In this document: piece by piece, positions 1 to 12,139 of the stretch | How positions within the stretch are numbered: position 1 is the stretch's first letter | Layout: the number at the start of each line of letters is the position of its first letter | Source of the DNA: Pseudocercospora fijiensis CIRAD86 | Taxonomy: Eukaryota > Ascomycota > Dothideomycetes > Mycosphaerellales > Mycosphaerellaceae | Reading direction: 5' to 3' | DNA: 64,000 nucleotides | NCBI RefSeq assembly: GCF_000340215.1 | Contig: NW_006921540.1 | Span: forward strand, 1,172,377-1,236,376 | Program-made: the position numbers and the translations under genes | The notes under the pieces: generated by a model | Databases searched by the model: none | What the model saw: the letters and a program-made list of their open reading frames with translations, nothing else | Told to the model about the DNA's origin: nothing

Positions 1-1788
1 CCTTGACGAGCGTGACACGGAGATCGGGGTTGTTTCGCGATTTGACGCGGTGGCCAATACCGGGGACTGAAATCTGTCAGTGATCGAACGTGGAATTGAG
101 GCAATCGCTACTCACTCAGCTTGTTCTCCTTTCTCATGGTGTCAACGAAGTCACGTGGAGAAAGACCCTTGTCGAAAGCCTTGGTGAACTCCTCGGCAGC
201 GCCATCAAGAGCACCACCGAATCGGGAACCGATGGTAAGAAGACCTGCGACAAGCGAAGAGATCAGGTCCTTGCCAGCACGAGTGGTGATGATGGTGTTC
301 ATGGCACCAGACACAGCTGGACCGTGGTCGGCAGTAAGCATGAGAACCATTTCCAAGAACTTGGAGGCGTAGGTTGGCAGTCTGCGGCGGAACCACAGAA
401 GAGACATAACACCACCGATACCAATGTCCTCCTTGAACACCTCTGTGATCGGAATACCAGCGTAGAGCAATTCTTGGCCACGGTCGTCGGAGATAGTAGA
501 GATGAAAGCAGCTGGCTTTCGGATCATGCCGAGCTCTTGAGCCCAAGAGTAGTCCATTGGGATCTTTGGAACAGCTGGCTCTGGGGCTGGCTTGATGTTG
601 CCATTGCTGACGAGCTTGTTGTAGACCTGGGCTAGAAGGCCTGGCAGGTCCTCGAAAGTGTCCGGAACGAAGAAACCAGCGTCGCGCATGGACTTGTTCT
701 TGACAGCAGCAGTCTCGAGCTGCGAGTTGGCCATGGCACCTGCGTGGCCGAATTGCACCTCGGTCTTCAGCATGCTGGCAACAGTACCGATAGCCCAGGC
801 CACGATTGGCTTGGTGATGATGCCCTGCTTCACGGCATCAATGACGCGGTATTCCTCGACACCACCGACTTCACCAAGGAGAAGCAAGATCTTGCACTCT
901 GGGTCGGCCTGGTATCGAAGCATGTGGTCGATGAAGGTTGTGCCAGGATATCTGTCACCACCAATTGCAACGCCCTCATAGACACCATCGGTATTTTGCG
1001 AGACAATGTTGTTCAGCTCGTTGGACATGCCACCAGACTTGGAGACGTATCCAACGGAACCCTTGCGGTAGAGCTTAGAGGCAACAATGTTGTCCATCAT
1101 ACCACCCGTGTTACCGATCTTGAAAGCACCTGGCTTGATACCACCAACAGTGGCTGGGCCAATAATGGTGACGCCCTTCTTCTTGGCCACATGAAGGATC
1201 TCACGAGCTCGTCGCTCGGGGACACCCTCTGCGATGATAGCGATACACTTGATTTGTGGGTAGTTCATCAGCTCCATGGTGGAGCTGTACACGGATCGGG
1301 AGGAGGCGAAGTTCACGACGGTGTCGACATCACTGTGCTTGGCCATGGCATTCTCTGGGTTCTGGTAGACTGGGAGAAGCGTCTCAGATGTACCCCAGTA
1401 CCTGCGGTATATCAGGCAACGAGCTTGGAAAAGCAACATCATTGTACTCACATCTTGCTCACGAACTGGCCACCGAATGTGTAGATGATGCCAGCGACTG
1501 AAGGAGTCTTGCGCTTGCAGATGAAGTCGAAGTCGAGCATACCCTGCACAGCCTTCGTTTGCATACCGCTGGATGCGTTTTAGCATTTCTGCGCTGCTGT
1601 GTGCTTTGTGGTGGTGTGAGCACTTACTAGACGAAACATCTTGTCTTTGGGTGGAAAAGTGTGTGGACGGGTGTAGGGCTCAAAGGCCTGCTTGGCGCTG
1701 CGAATCGTTGGATGTTGTCATTTGCAGAGAGGCCCTCGCTCTGCTTGTGTCCATTGACACCATTTGCGGTGCCGTTTGGCTGTGCCAT
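1..1788 (-). CDS. acl1: ATP-citrate lyase subunit 1 (partial, C-terminus outside window)
   Basis: Cytosolic ATP-citrate lyase makes acetyl-CoA and oxaloacetate from citrate, CoA and ATP. This subunit matches the C-terminal half of animal ACLY: a succinyl-CoA-synthetase-alpha-like part followed by a citrate-synthase-like part. I read four exons on the minus strand: 1788-1628, 1568-1452, 1401-116 and 66 onwards, with introns 1569-1627, 1402-1451 and 67-115, all GT-AG and in phase. The start [13 protein letters not shown] at 1788 is the usual fungal N-terminus. Visible motifs are [12 protein letters not shown], the GHAGA loop with the phospho-histidine (about residue 309), and [13 protein letters not shown] of the citrate-synthase part. 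About 543 residues are in the window; fungal homologues are near 650, so roughly 100 lie beyond base 1. It is divergent from acl2, as is usual in Pezizomycotina, but unusually far from it. The coding sequence shows no RIP damage. Confidence 0.97.
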
Positions 1789-2582
1789 GGTGTAGATTTC
1801 TCAGATGAAGCGGGAGATCTGGAGAAGTGGTAGAAAGTCAGCTCGGTTCTGGGCGATCTTCTTTGTTTTGCTCGGTTCTTTCGACAGCACAATCGCAGGA
1901 TTACTTTGCATGTGTGGTCATCGAGCTGAAGTGAGCGCCGTGCTGACAGGATGGCGCTCGGGCTGTACAAAGCTCCTCCAAGCGGGCCACGCGGGATTCT
2001 TTGGCGGCGGCAACTTTTTTGAGGCCGTGGAATGCGGGTGTTTCAAGGGTGGTGGAGGAGAACTTACGGCTTGAAACACTGTATGCTTCAGCACCGCACA
2101 GTGTAGAGAGGTGGTAATAAGGAAGGGAAAGGTGGAGGTGGAGGGAGGAATGGCAATGCTGAACTGATGAGCTGGAAAATCGGAATGGACGTGATATCGT
2201 TCAGTCGCGGCTGACGCTCATCGAGCTGCAGGTGGAAGTGATCCCTGCGACGCTAAGCGGAGTCAACCTGATGCTCTGCAACGGTCGGGACTCGGGAGTG
2301 GTCAAGGGGGATGCGCGGGCGTGCAAAGGACTCCGAGGACCTCACGATGAGCTATATCGGTGGGCTGAAGAAGAAAACGTTGGTCCCCGGGGCAGCTGCC
2401 AATGCCGGCCCCTGCCATGCACGTATTGCGCTGAAAGCGAGAACGATGCGATGCGATGCGTGCAAATTGTTTGGGTATCGAACCACACGCAGCCTGCAGG
2501 TATGTGAGAGGAATGGCGGCTAGGGTTGATGCCAATAGATGACAGTCATTTAAGCTAAGCCTAATCCGGATATTTTATGCAC
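1789..2582. promoter_or_regulatory. acl1 upstream region (left half of the split acl1/acl2 promoter)
   Basis: About 0.8 kb of normal-composition DNA upstream of the acl1 start, ending where the RIP-degraded hAT element begins. It must hold the acl1 5' leader and proximal promoter. Short ORFs here show no family resemblance and I leave them out. CCAAT pentamers occur near 2399 and 2532, but I cannot say they are functional. The last 30 bases or so may already belong to the transposon, depending on which boundary is right. Confidence 0.5.
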
Positions 2583-5239
2583 CTGTAGGAAGTCCTGTAA
2601 TAGCAGCTACTGTAAGTGAATGTATAGGGGCGATATTTTAGGGACCCTAAGGGTTAGGCGCTATCTCGGCGTTCTGCCCCTATACTTTACTAAATTAATA
2701 TACACTATATAGCGATACAAATGTATTGATTCTTATACTAAAAAAATCGCAGTATCGAGTTCTATAATTCTAAAATTAGCCGCAATATATTATAATAGAA
2801 TATAGTAATAAAATATCGTATTGTTTAGTAGTAACTAATTAGCTTTATACTACTAAGCCTGCCTCGGTAAAGCCCGCCTCGGTAAAGCCTATCTAACCTC
2901 CGAAGCTCCGCTAAGAGGACGGAATTAGGAAAGCTAATAGCCCTCTATACGCATAACATACTAACTATACTATATATAGATATACTAAATAGCGCAAATA
3001 AAAGGTCTTAATGTATATAATAAGCGTATAAAGTATAAAGATAAAGTATAATAAAATAGTAGTAGTGCAATGCCCTAAATATATACTAAAAAGCCCGCTT
3101 CCTAAATCCGTATTCTAACTAAACCCTAACTCGCGAGTATACTTAATCGACCGAGATACGTCGATTAGATATACTTTTAACTATTAATAGGTGTTTCTCG
3201 GCTTCTAATTAGCTAGTTAGATTATAGCTGTAATCGACATACGCTCGTTAGATAGTAGGTTCTCGTTTAGCTATTTATATAGACCGATAGTAACGAGTGC
3301 TTCTTCGAGCGCTTTAATAGCCTCTTCTAGTATCTCTTCCTTATATAGGTAGTATAGTACACGCTTATTAATATAGATATACTATAGCTTGTTCACTTTA
3401 GCGGATACTAGTCGGTTACGGGTGTCCGTATAAATAAGATTTAGTACCGAGAATAAGCGCTCGGAAGGCACTAAAGACGCTACTATACGAGCGAGGCGGA
3501 TAGCTATTAGTGCGAGTATTGTAGCCTTACTCTAAATGAATTGCTAGAAGGTTGCTAGATCGTTTATATATATCTAGCACTTAGCATCCTTATAGAAGGG
3601 CCCTTCGCGGTTATAGAAGGCATTAAACTCGCTTATAGCTCGCTAGAGCCTGCCCTCTTACACCCTACGTTAAATGAACTTATATAGGGTAATACGCTAT
3701 TATAACTCGGTCTAGTATAGAATAGGGTCCTTCGTAACCGATAAGCCTAGATCTAGTAGATAAGCAACAACGTAACAGTTAGCAACCTACTAGTTAATCC
3801 GTGCCTTTAGTTTAGTCTCTAAGTAGAAGAAGTGCTCCTTTATAAAGTTACTAGCTTTAGTAGCGGCCTTCTAGGCGGCCTTAATCTTCTGCTAGTAAGG
3901 AATAATATACCGAATAAAGCACTAGTTAGACTCGGCTATTTTAATACACTCGCTAACCGGTTAAATAACCTCTTTAACTATATTAAGCTTAGTCTAGAAG
4001 CTTGGATTCTATATAATATCTCTAACCTTCTTTATTAGCTTGCTAGTCTTATCCTTCTTACCCCTAATAGTAGAAGGGTTGAAATTTATAAGGGCAGGCT
4101 TAGCCTTACGGACGCTCTTTAATAAGGCTAGTTAAGTGCCCTAACGAGTAATTACTAATAAGACAAAGGCGACTGTCTTGCTAATAGTCTCTCGTATATA
4201 CTAGCAAAGAACACTAAGCTATAGAGGCGACCGTAAGAAGGCAGATATAATAAGCTACGCTATGCTAAGGACCTTCGTAAAGAAGGGGATTCTCTCGAAG
4301 ATATCTTTAAGGGATAACTAGAGAGAGTATACTTAATAAGGCACGTAGAATAGGTATAAATACGGCTCGTACGTAGCAATATTGCTCTAAGTTGCCCGTA
4401 TTGTCGTATAGGTGTCCGTTATAATAGCATTTAGTCGCTTATAGAAGTCCGGATAGCGTAGCTTAATCTTGTCTACTTATCGCCTAAACTAGTAAGCGCA
4501 CTATATTATAGTAAGGTTATCGTTCCTAATAACCTTCGAGGATAAGAAGAAGGCGCTATAATATAGTACGTAAGTACAGAGGTTAATAACACGTTCTTTG
4601 TTAACGTTAGCGCTCTTATTAAAGATAAGATTAATATATCGCTAGTTAAAGATAATCGGGTCTACCTTTAACTATATATCCTTATAAACCTTATTTAAAA
4701 GGTAGTCTATAACGTTCTATCTGCTAGGTACGGTATAGGTGTTGTTAAGTAAGTTAAAGGCGTCCTTAAACTATAGTAAATTGAATACTCTAAAGGATAG
4801 GCTGCTTATAATAATGCCCTTCGAGAACTTCCGTTATATAAGCTTTATACCTTCTAGACCGATTGCTAGTATTTAAATCTCGCGTTGCTTAATCCGCTGC
4901 TTAATCTTATAGTAGTTAAGGCTAAGACTAAGCAGATAGGCCTTATAGACCTCTAGGTAGTATTACTAACGTATTGTATACGCTGCCCTCTCTTTCCTAT
5001 AGTAGTTATAGCGGCTCTATTCGGTGTTCTTACTAGTAGGCTTCTAGTGCTTAAAATAGACCGAAACATCGAGGTTTTCGGGGCGTCCGCGCTTAAGGGA
5101 GGAAGATATAATATAATAGAGTAGATTGCGCGTATAGAAGTATATATAATCGCGTTATAGTAGTAGTTATAGACGCGTAGAGAGATTGGAAAGGAATCGT
5201 AGAAGTTGGGTTAGGAATGCTTAGTTATATTTCCTACAG
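2583..5239 (-). mobile_element. RIP-degraded hAT transposon between acl1 and acl2
   Basis: Composition changes abruptly from gene-like DNA to TpA-rich, CpA/TpG-poor DNA between about 2553 and 5250. A 9-bp inverted pair marks likely ends: CTGTAGGAA at 2583-2591 and TTCCTACAG at 5231-5239. The adjoining octamers (TTATGCAC, TTATTTAT) agree at 5 of 8 positions, compatible with a decayed 8-bp hAT target duplication. An alternative boundary is the identical octamer GTCATTTA at 2545-2552 and 5291-5298, but no inverted repeat abuts it. The minus strand carries transposase remains, including the hAT C-terminal dimerisation motif. The element is clearly inactive. Confidence 0.75.
3240..5130 (-). pseudogene. 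hAT-family transposase remnant
   Basis: Read on the minus strand, this stretch is an open frame interrupted mainly by TAG/TAA codons of the kind RIP makes from CAG, CAA and TGG. Near its end (plus-strand 3400-3470) it encodes VPSERLFSV followed by LIYTDTRNRL, the signature of the hAT C-terminal dimerisation domain; a W/F-rich stretch just before it fits the same domain. The N-terminal BED-type zinc finger expected in this family was not recognised, so the start is approximate. It cannot make protein. Confidence 0.7.
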
Positions 5240-6344
5240 TTATTTATACATCACGTAATGAATAAATGACATGTCATAATATGGAATGCCGTCATTTAAT
5301 CATCCCTAATGGCGGCGGCAGACACGCGAGCACGCATGTCGTTCTCGCTTTGCACTCACCGCCCGACTATTATCCCGCCTTTTTGCTGTGTTTACTTTGC
5401 GGGGATGCGTCGTGTGGCAGTTTCTGCCAGAGCGACTGCTATTGTAGTCTGCTATGTATCTGGAGAATGGTGGGGTCCGCCATGGCAATGCTGCTGAGAC
5501 AGATCCATCCTCGCCCAACCAAGGTCCAATATTGGTAGAGAGCGTTTTGTAGGGGATACGGAGCCAGCGTACGTACGTCACTGCACCAGGCACGAGAAGA
5601 CGAAAAAGTGTGAGTGAGCTGCGGCTGGGGTTGCAGAGTCGATCGCCGACGGGAAGTTTGAGCTGCGACCCGCTACAAGGCGACAAGGCGCCGCGGTTTA
5701 GCGCGTTCATCGTCCAGGAGTGCTTCAACCATCACTCGGCGTCGGCGTCAATAATGCGATGATGAAGCTCTGCGTGTCCTTCCGAAACACTTTGTGCCTC
5801 TGTTCCTGACGCTTTCGTTTCATTGCCTCCCTGCCCCCTCTCACAACCACGACTCTTGCTACACCTTCAGCGACAGCATCCTGCTTGACGAGAATAATCT
5901 GAGTGCTACACAGCCCAGCTCAGCCTCGAGGTGAGTAGTCAGCGATCGCGGAATACTTTTGGCACCGCGTCCCTGGCGGCGGGCAGTTTTGCGGCAATCC
6001 GTGCTGCGTGCTCCGGGCATTTGGTCTGGTGCGTGAGACAGGAAGACATCCCACTACTATCACGACATGGACATTTCCACTGGCTTGAGCAGAAAGTGCG
6101 ACTGGCCGCCCGAATCCAACTTCCGGCGCATCTCGCAGGAACTGCTTGACAAAGCTGCTCCTCCTGCAAAGCTCTGCCTTCGTTCCATTGTTCAGCCCGG
6201 AGCTCAGCTTTCTCTCCGCCGTCAGGATCGCCCGCAGCCGCCTGAATCAGCGTTCCTGTTTCTCGCACTGCTGTTTCTGCAACTTCTGCTGACCAAAATT
6301 CTCCCAAACAGTTTCTGAAGAGCAATTGACACTTTCACACCACA
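5240..6344 (+). promoter_or_regulatory. acl2 upstream region with probable 5'-UTR intron
   Basis: About 1.1 kb of native DNA between the hAT element and the acl2 start. A palindromic double CCAAT box, CCAATATTGG, lies at 5526-5535. A pyrimidine-rich leader runs from about 5800. A good donor (GTGAGT at 5931) pairs with a branch-like CTGAC near 6288 and an acceptor CAG ending at 6311, so a 381-nt intron in the 5' leader is likely; transcript data would be needed to confirm it. Confidence 0.5.
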
Positions 6345-7930
6345 ATGGCCGCCAAGTCAATTCTGGAGGCAGATGGCAAGGCCATTCTGAACTACCACCT
6401 TACTCGCGCCCCTGTCATCAAGCCAACTCCTCTACCACCCCAGTCAACGCACAACCCTCCAGCCAAGCTTGCCACCATCACTTTTCAGGACGGCGACGAC
6501 ATTCAGGGCGTACTCGACGCTACCGAGGCCAAATATCCATTTCTCCTTGTCCCAGGCTCGAAATTCGTCGCAAAGCCAGATCAGCTCATCAAGCGAAGAG
6601 GCAAGTCTGGTCTTTTGAAGCTGAACGCGACATGGCAGGAGGCGAGAGATTGGATCGCCTCGCGCGCAAACAAGCTGCAAAAGGTCGAGCACGTTGAGGG
6701 TTACCTGAGAAACTTCCTCGTCGAGCCTTTCGTGCCACATCCTCAGGAGACTGAGTACTACATCAACATCAACTCTGTCCGTGAGGTAAGCGAGAACCAT
6801 CGATCGAACTGCAGCGACTTGATCCGATCTAACTAAATTTGCCAGGGTGACTGGATTCTCTTCTACCACGAGGGCGGCGTCGACGTTGGTGATGTTGACG
6901 AGAAGGCTGAGAAGCTTCTTATCCCTGTCGACCTTGCACAGTACCCGAGCAACGAGGAGATTGCACGCGGCCTGCTCTCGAAGGTGCCCAAGGGTGTGCA
7001 TCCAGTGCTGATCGACTTCATCTCTCGTCTGTACGCCGTCTACGTCGACTGCCAGTTCACCTACCTCGAAATCAACCCGCTCGTCGTCATTCCGAACGCA
7101 CAAGGTACCTCCGCCGACGTACACTTCCTCGATCTTGCCGCCAAGATTGACCAGACTGCCGAGTTCGAATGCGGTGTGAAGTGGGCTATTGCCCGAGCTC
7201 CAGCAGCTCTGGGCATGCCCAACGCTGCATCCGCTGGTTCCAAGGTCACCATCGACGCCGGCCCACCACTCGAGTTCCCAGCTCCTTTCGGTCGTGAGAT
7301 GAGCAAGGAGGAGGCATACATTGCAGAGATGGACGCAAAGACTGGTGCTTCGCTCAAGCTCACAATCCTTAACGCAACTGGACGTGTGTGGACATTGGTT
7401 GCTGGTGGTGGTGCTTCCGTCGTCTACGCCGATGCAATCGCTTCTGCAGGCTACGCCGGCGAGCTTGCCAACTACGGAGAGTACTCTGGCGCCCCAACCG
7501 AGACACAGACCTTCCACTACGCACGAACAGTCCTCGACCTCATGCTGCGAGCACCACAACATCCAGATGGCAAGGTTCTTTTCATTGGTGGTGGTATTGC
7601 AAACTTCACCAACGTAAGTGTCTCCGAGGCCGAATTCCCCGAAACAGGTCGAGTCGAGCTAACAATTTCTTTTAGGTCGCTTCCACTTTCAAGGGTGTCA
7701 TCCGAGCTCTCCGCGAAGTCGCGCCTCTTCTCAACGAGCACAAGGTCCAGATTTGGGTCCGTCGTGCTGGTCCAAACTACCAGGAAGGTCTCAAGAACAT
7801 CAAGGCAGTTGGCAAGGAGCTCGACCTTAGCATGCACGTTTTCGGCCCCGAAATGCATGTCTCTGGTATCGTCCCTCTCGCGCTTGTGCCCGGCAAGATG
7901 AACGACAGCATCAAGGAATTCGGCTCATAG
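6345..7930 (+). CDS. acl2: ATP-citrate lyase subunit 2
   Basis: Second subunit of cytosolic ATP-citrate lyase, matching the N-terminal half of animal ACLY: an ATP-grasp domain and the CoA-ligase-beta/citrate-binding part. Exons are 6345-6785, 6846-7613 and 7676-7930; introns 6786-6845 and 7614-7675 are GT-AG and in frame. The product is 487 residues, the expected length. Visible motifs are the N-terminus [33 protein letters not shown] (ATP-grasp), [11 protein letters not shown] with metal-binding acidic residues, a glycine-rich [13 protein letters not shown], and [18 protein letters not shown] in the citrate-binding region. The start is fixed by the conserved N-terminus and an A at -3. It is transcribed away from acl1, and the two products form one enzyme. 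The coding sequence is intact. Confidence 0.97.
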
Positions 7931-8402
7931 ACGCATGACTATTCGGAATGGACGAGGATACAGTCCCTCCTCGAGGTGTTCAGGAGAACTAGTCTTTGTT
8001 TGTGATCAAAAGAGCTCTTCGGCGTGGGAATTGACGAGGCATGAAGCAATGCGCCGATTGCTATGCGGCTATGATTAGCATTTGCGAGGGCGTGTATAGA
8101 TAGATATGTTTGCGGATATCCAATGCTTTGAATGCTGTCCCATTGTAATCGCATAGCCCGTTTGTGATCACTTGAGTCAACTTCTGCCATTTCCTCACAA
8201 CGCCTAGATGACTTCAATAGCGATCATAGCGCGCATGTCACGACGAAACAACCTTGAAGATGTAATGAGCATGGAAAGTGGTTAAAGAAGAGTGACCCAA
8301 AGTGTTTGCCGAGGTCACGTGCGATGCTGTCCGCGCTCAAGTTCTTCTCGAGCTACACTTCTTTGCATACCCACTTCTTTCCAACCTCACAACACCGCAA
8401 CC
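7931..8402. other. Intergenic, acl2 to SmF
   Basis: 472 bases holding the acl2 3' UTR and the SmF promoter. A CACGTG hexamer lies near 8316. I see no gene. Confidence 0.5.
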
Positions 8403-8796
8403 ATGAGCGTAAGCACTTCCATACACCCTCAACCCTCTTCTAAATATTTCTAACACAATGCGCGCACACAGTTCGTCCCCCTCAACCCACGACCCATGCT
8501 CCAAGGCCTCGTCAACAAGGAAGTCGTCGTAAAGATCAAGTGGGGACAAGAATACACCGGTCGCTTGGTTTCGGTGGACTCGTACATGAATATCCAACTC
8601 AGCGGTGCGCAAGAGTGGAAAGATGGTGTGGATAATGGGGTTTTGGGACAGGTTTTGATTCGGTAAGAAGAAGAGACAGAGAGCCGGAGAGGGAGGTTGC
8701 TAATTTGGTTTGTGAACGCGCAGGTGCAACAATGTCCTCTGGATCTCGGCGCGGAAGTCGAAGCAGGAGAATGGGGATACGGCTATGGATGGTTGA
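8403..8796 (+). CDS. Small nuclear ribonucleoprotein SmF
   Basis: Core Sm protein of the heteroheptameric ring that binds the U-rich Sm site of spliceosomal snRNAs in the nucleus. The gene is too split to appear as a long ORF: exon 1 is only ATGAGC (8403-8408), then 8472-8662 and 8724-8796, with introns 8409-8471 and 8663-8723. The product is 89 residues, as usual for the family, starting [20 protein letters not shown]. Sm1 motif: [21 protein letters not shown]; Sm2 motif: [11 protein letters not shown]. The NPKPFL-like start and the WG-EY-G-L-SVD-YMN pattern distinguish SmF from SmE, SmG and the Lsm proteins (LSm6 is the nearest alternative). A two-codon first exon is common in fungal Sm genes. 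Confidence 0.95.
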
Positions 8797-9835
8797 AGCC
8801 GAGGATATGGATTTTGATGTGATGTGAGAATCGGGAAGATTGGAAGAGAGGCGGCGCCTGGATCGAGCGATACTCGGGTCGTTTGCATTGCGCTGCGCAG
8901 CGCGCACTGCCTCTGGTTGCATTGTCAAGCTGGTGACGAAAAGTGCTTTGCCAAGAGCAAGGCGCTGCGGAGTTCGAGGCAGAACTTGGACATGCGCCCC
9001 GGATGACTGAATAGGTCAGTAGCACCGGCGAAATGAATTACTCGTCTTTGCTTCATGCTGAACTTCCTTTGCGACAGCTTGATCCGCGGTGCAAGGGGGT
9101 GCTACGCGAGCACATGCAGCTCACCACTGCCTGCCTCTCAAGTCATCAGCTTGATTGAGCTGGTGCACTCATGAGGCTGGATTGACGGCTGTGATACGTT
9201 TGTCTAAGCAACCGAATTCTGCATTTGATTTTGAAGAAGGACATGGCCACGCGTGGATGCGCCTTTCCTCGGAAGATGTAAGCACTTAGTGAAATCAACG
9301 AAGAACATCTGAAGTGAGAGCTCCCACTCCGATCCTGACCCAGACAGTCAGCGCCAGGCCAAAGAAGCTGGAGCAGGCTCCCGGAGTTATGTGGTGAACG
9401 AACGGTGGTCTACCTACAATCAAAGTCCATTTTGCCGTAGTTAGCAACAACTCTGTCCAATTCTACAACGATCAGGACATTATGAGCAACTTGGCCCATG
9501 GCACCACGAAGTGGTGCGTATGCGGCCAGTAGTTGCCCATGGCTGCTTGAAGTGGAATATGAGAGCAAATGAAGGCCTTCGAGAATGTCAATGGGTTCGA
9601 GAAAAACGGGGCCAGATATTCCAAGAAATTCTCAATCGATCAGTTCCAAGGTGCTAAAAGAAAGGGTATCACAAAAAGTCCACCACTCCTATATACAAGA
9701 AATCCTCTCCATATGGCACGCTTGCGCGTTTCACCCGTAGCGAACGTCCTGTTTCCATGCTTTCATCTCAATCATCAAATCATGTCTCACAAATCATAAC
9801 ATCATAAAAACCATCCCAACCAACATCTTCACTCA
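8797..9835. other. Convergent intergenic region
   Basis: About 1 kb between the 3' ends of SmF (plus) and the phosphatase-like gene (minus). It has normal composition and contains the two 3' UTRs. No coding pattern, tRNA or repeat was recognised. Confidence 0.5.
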
Positions 9836-11771
9836 TCACACCGCATTCCTCGGCTCCGTAGGTTTAACCCCATTCGGATCCAAACTCCTCCTCACACTAT
9901 CCATACTCTGCCTCATCTCAGGCTGCTGCGGGACATTGAGAGTGAAAGGATTCTGTCCCGCTTCCGTGCTCTTCAATTCCCAGCTCCCGACCCTCTCATG
10001 TCCACCGTGCGGACTCGTCGGAGAAGTTTCAATCGAAGCCCCCACCACAGCTCCGCTTTTGGGAATCGTCAAATCTTGGTCCGAACGCATCTTTTGCCCT
10101 CCTTTGAATCCTCCTAGATCCGAAAACTTTCTTTTCGATATCTTGGGATTTCGGTGGAAACGAACGCCCGCGAGGAGCATGAGGAGACCGAAAATTATAC
10201 CTGCGATGGCCAGGGCGATGATGGCGCCGATCACTCCGGCGAGAGCGGGTTCCATGCGATGACCGGTGTTGGTAGTAGAGATGCCGTGTCCCTCAGCCCA
10301 ATCCTGTACAAGCGACTTCGTTTCATCCTTGTTCCAAGCCGCGCAGAAAAGTTTCGTGGCATTGCACAATGTGCACCAATCCCCGACGTCCACTATCAGG
10401 AAGTTGTACATTTGGTATTGGAAGTCACTCCACATCATATCCGTTTGATCGGGACCGCGGTTGAAGAGTGGGTATGCACGAAATTCTTCTCCGTCGTCGG
10501 TTCCGTTGCGGAAGTAGAAGCGCACCCAGAGGTCGGATTCGTCTGGGAAGGTCTTGGGTCCGGTGGAGTTGGTGTAGGAGAAGAGTTCGAAGACTGCGGA
10601 GGCGGCGAAGTTGGGGGTGCCGTAGAAGTTGGAGTTTAGTTCGGGGAGGCCGACGAGGGAGAAGAAGGAGAGGAAGGGGTGGTAGTCTGTGAATAAGAGG
10701 TTCAGTTTGTAGAGACCATCTTGGGAGTTTGAGATTGCGTCGGTCAAGCCGTCTATGATCCTGGCTCCGAGCATGTTGCCTGCGATGGTGGAAATGCTGC
10801 CTTGGAGGCCTGGGAGGCCTTGCTCGTTGCTGACTGGGTTGACGGCGCTGACGTTGCCGAGTTGAGCGAATTGCTGTTCGTCTGCAAGCCAGCGGAGAAT
10901 GTTGAGGTAGCTGGTGTTAGTCGTGACATCGTAATATCGATCGAGAGCTATCTTAACTGTATCGTTATATGCATATTGGTATCGCAGATAGTCGTAGATG
11001 GCGTAAGCATTTGTGTAGTCCCAGTATTGCGAATCAAGGACGCCTTCAAACACGGCTGGTCCGATTGCGCTGTAGATGTTGTCAAAATCCTCCCGAGTGA
11101 CACCAAAGTTCTGGGTAGTCGAGTACGCATCAGCGGCCCGATTCCATGATTCACAATTCAGGTTGCCACTTAGGTAGATATAATTGTAGTCCGATGGCCC
11201 GTTGGCATGGATCTGCGGATATTGGTATCCATCGAGAGGAGACACGATCTGCCGAGCGTCAGTGCCAAAAGACAGGCTTTGAAAGCTCCTCACTCACATA
11301 TGTGCCATTGGCCAGCACATTCGTCGGACTGACCATACCAGGTGTGCTGCTATTGCTGTTGGGAGTCCATGGTGGGTACAGCCCCTGCATGAACGCCTGA
11401 GCCGTGCCCAAGTTGCACTGCTCGTCCAGAGAAACAGCGAATAGCTGCATGGGATCGAATACATCTGTGTTCAGCCCATACAAAGGTGCTCCAGCATCTT
11501 CTGCCCCATTAGAGCCCGTGCGGTTCCGATGATAGGTGGACTCGATGTATCTTTGCCGGAAGAACTGCCCAGCTTGGTGTGCTTGATTCGCGCCGACAGC
11601 AGTCAATGTCGTAGGGATGTATCCAAGAATCGCGGGCGTTCGTTCGCCGGTTCTGGTCAGAATCACACTGGACCAGACAGTATATTCGTGGTCGCCGTCG
11701 GGACTGTCCTGGGCGAAGGCGGGCGGTGTGAGCGCGAGCGCCGCGATCGATGCCGCCACGAAGGCGAACAT
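9836..11771 (-). CDS. Membrane-anchored histidine-acid-phosphatase-like protein, catalytic His lost
   Basis: Two exons, 11771-11298 and 11248-9836, with a 49-nt GT-AG intron, give 628 residues. I chose Met at 11771 because it starts a clear signal peptide (residues 1-20, ending AFA before QDSPDGD). The body resembles the histidine phosphatase superfamily (acid phosphatase/phytase branch): VWSSVILTRTGERTPAILG, then LTAVGANQAHQAGQFFRQRYI. The canonical RHGxRxP reads RTGERTP (residues 40-46), so the nucleophilic histidine is threonine. The C-terminal HD motif appears as FTDYHPFLSFFSLVGLPE (about residue 344), also without its histidine. Many N-glycosylation sequons follow. One transmembrane helix (about 489-520) leads to a polar tail of about 100 residues. 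It is probably a non-hydrolytic surface or vacuolar protein; a relaxed activity cannot be excluded. It is divergent from the MAPEG gene across the island. Confidence 0.85.
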
Positions 11772-12139
11772 GCTGCCAGCACTTGTTCTGGAGAGTAGGA
11801 AGGACGTGTAGTGAGCGGTATGCCTTTTGCACCACGCAGCGAGGAGGGACAATAATAATGGAAAGGACGACACGTACATACAATGCGAAGCTCTACGAGG
11901 GCCTCGTGAGCTCTTATCGCCCTATTATTATTGCCGATCATGCAAGCCATGGGCACTCTCACGACAGGACATGCAGTGTCAGTGTGTGCCTTGTCCACGC
12001 CAGATGTGGTCAAGCTGCTACTGCTTTGAGCAATCAACCCTGGGCGCAAGAAGGTGGGGTGAGGGTTGGCAGAGGATGGAATTGGATGGAGAAGCAACGG
12101 GAGATTCTTGCAGAAAGTGTCACGCTTGTCCGGCTGAGG
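11772..12139 (-). promoter_or_regulatory. Upstream region of the phosphatase-like gene
   Basis: 368 bases of native DNA between the start codon and the left end of the 30-kb island. Together with 42593-42941 it would have formed a divergent promoter of about 0.7 kb before the insertion. Confidence 0.45.

Noticed and set aside
108..1586. 492-codon ORF taken as the complete acl1 product
   Set aside because: Its first 50 or so residues read through introns 1 and 2 in wrong phase and its end lies in intron 3; the spliced model starts at 1788 and continues beyond base 1.
2545..5298. GTCATTTA octamers as the hAT target duplication
   Set aside because: Identical and correctly 8 bp, but no inverted repeat abuts them; kept only as an alternative to the CTGTAGGAA ends.
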